Assembly (NCBI GenBank): GCA_002439285.1
Contig: DJTQ01000295.1
Coordinates: 1 to 15,480, forward strand
Length of the DNA stretch: 15,480 nucleotides
Origin: Paenibacillaceae bacterium UBA6304
Lineage (GTDB): Bacteria > Bacillota > Bacilli > Paenibacillales > Paenibacillaceae
Direction of reading: 5' to 3'
This document shows, in pieces, positions 14,812-15,480 of the stretch. The notes below the pieces were generated by a model that ran no database searches, had not been told where the DNA came from, and saw only the letters and a list, made by a program, of their open reading frames with translations. Both the position numbers and the translations under genes were made by a program. Positions within the stretch are counted from its first letter, which is position 1. Every line of letters starts with the position of its first letter.

Positions 14812-15480
14812 ATGGAGAAAATCAAAGTCGGTATTATCGGCTGCGGAAAAATCAGCGGTATTTATATGGAGAATTGTCCTAAATTCGAGGTTCTCGATCT
14901 CGTGGCCTGCGCGGATCTGGATTTAAACCGGGCCAAGGAACAAGCCGAGAGATACGGGATCCCGCGTGCTTGTTCCACCGAGGAACTATTAGCCGATCCG
15001 GAGATCGGTATTATTATCAACTTGACCATTCCCGCCGTGCACGCTCAAGTCAGCTTGCAGGCATTACGGGCCGGTAAGCATGTGTATGTCGAGAAGCCGC
15101 TTACCGTCTCCCTTGAGGAAGGCCGTCAGGTGCTTGAGGAAGCACAGGCCAGGGGGTTGTTGGTAGGAAGTGCACCGGAGACATTCTTCGGGGCCGGCAT
15201 TCAGACTGCGCTCGGGCTGATTGAAGACGGTATAATCGGACGCCCGGTCTCGGCCACGGCGTTTATGATGAGCCGGGGCCATGAGCATTGGCATCCCGAT
15301 CCGGAGTTCTACTACGCGCCGGGCGGCGGCCCCATGTTTGACATGGGCCCCTACTATTTGACCGCGCTAGTGCAATTGCTCGGGCCCATCGCCCGGATTG
15401 CCGGCATCACCGGCAAAGCTTTGCCCGAACGGACCATCACCAGTGAGAAGAAGTACGGCTCACGGGTTCAGGTCGAAGTT
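14812..15480 (+). CDS. Gfo/Idh/MocA-family oxidoreductase (no. 3), cut by window edge
   Basis: The first 223 residues are visible and the frame is open to the right edge. It begins MEKIKVGIIGCGKISGIYME, a standard Rossmann motif, has VEKP near residue 94, and GGGPMFDMGPYYLTALVQLLG near 175-195 in the substrate domain. That last motif is common in Gfo members acting on sugars or sugar-like substrates. I choose ATG 14812 (GGAA six bases upstream); in-frame ATGs at 14785 and 14800 would overlap or nearly touch the ThuA stop at 14795 and have worse sites. Together with no. 2 and ThuA it suggests a pathway of oxidation, modification and re-reduction of one sugar, which is inference. Confidence 0.9.
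   Translation, partial: MEKIKVGIIGCGKISGIYMENCPKFEVLDLVACADLDLNRAKEQAERYGIPRACSTEELLADPEIGIIINLTIPAVHAQVSLQALRAGKHVYVEKPLTVSLEEGRQVLEEAQARGLLVGSAPETFFGAGIQTALGLIEDGIIGRPVSATAFMMSRGHEHWHPDPEFYYAPGGGPMFDMGPYYLTALVQLLGPIARIAGITGKALPERTITSEKKYGSRVQVEV

Overview
The window looks like chromosomal DNA of a Paenibacillaceae member (Paenibacillus or a close relative). The evidence is mid-range base composition, strong GGAGG-type ribosome binding sites, several AraC/LacI/PadR regulators each next to a carbohydrate gene set, many Gfo/Idh/MocA oxidoreductases, and a COG4586/4587/3694-type ABC transporter. I see no rRNA, tRNA, CRISPR array, transposase or phage gene.

Layout. (1) 1-1551, minus strand: a radical SAM/SPASM protein of AhbC/NirJ type, cut by the left edge, with a redox-type palindrome over its putative -35. 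Upstream lies a 77-residue zinc-ribbon protein with its own terminator. (2) 1689-3940: an AraC regulator divergent from a Gfo/Idh/MocA oxidoreductase. (3) 3959-5075: a terminator-like hairpin, a promoter carrying three 19-bp palindromic operators, a PadR regulator overlapping a DUF2812 membrane protein, then a large imperfect inverted repeat. (4) 5174-8823, minus strand: a LacI regulator followed by two tandem GH26 beta-mannanase-family enzymes without signal peptides. Each enzyme gene has its own candidate promoter and a leader with an operator-like element. (5) 8998-11698, minus strand: an ABC transporter of one ATPase and two different ABC-2 permeases, translationally coupled. (6) 11834-15480, plus strand: a second AraC regulator divergent from the transporter, then Gfo/Idh/MocA, a ThuA-like protein and another Gfo/Idh/MocA cut by the right edge.

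How they may work together. Most of the window reads as carbohydrate sensing and processing. LacI probably controls the GH26 pair, which would act on imported manno-oligosaccharides. AraC no. 2 probably controls the ThuA/Gfo operon and may also control the divergent ABC transporter, because a motif matching at 16 of 18 positions (AAGTGCA, T-tract, G.CTA) lies upstream of both at nearly the same distance from a -10. The two complete Gfo promoters share a geometry: good -10, no -35, two GCA half-sites 21 bp apart, and 35-36 bp from the second GCA to the -10. That is what an AraC-activated promoter should look like. Three start codons differ from the longest open frames (GTG 12844, TTG 11698, ATG 9819), based on ribosome binding site placement. 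No gene is of a wholly unknown kind; the most original signals are regulatory.
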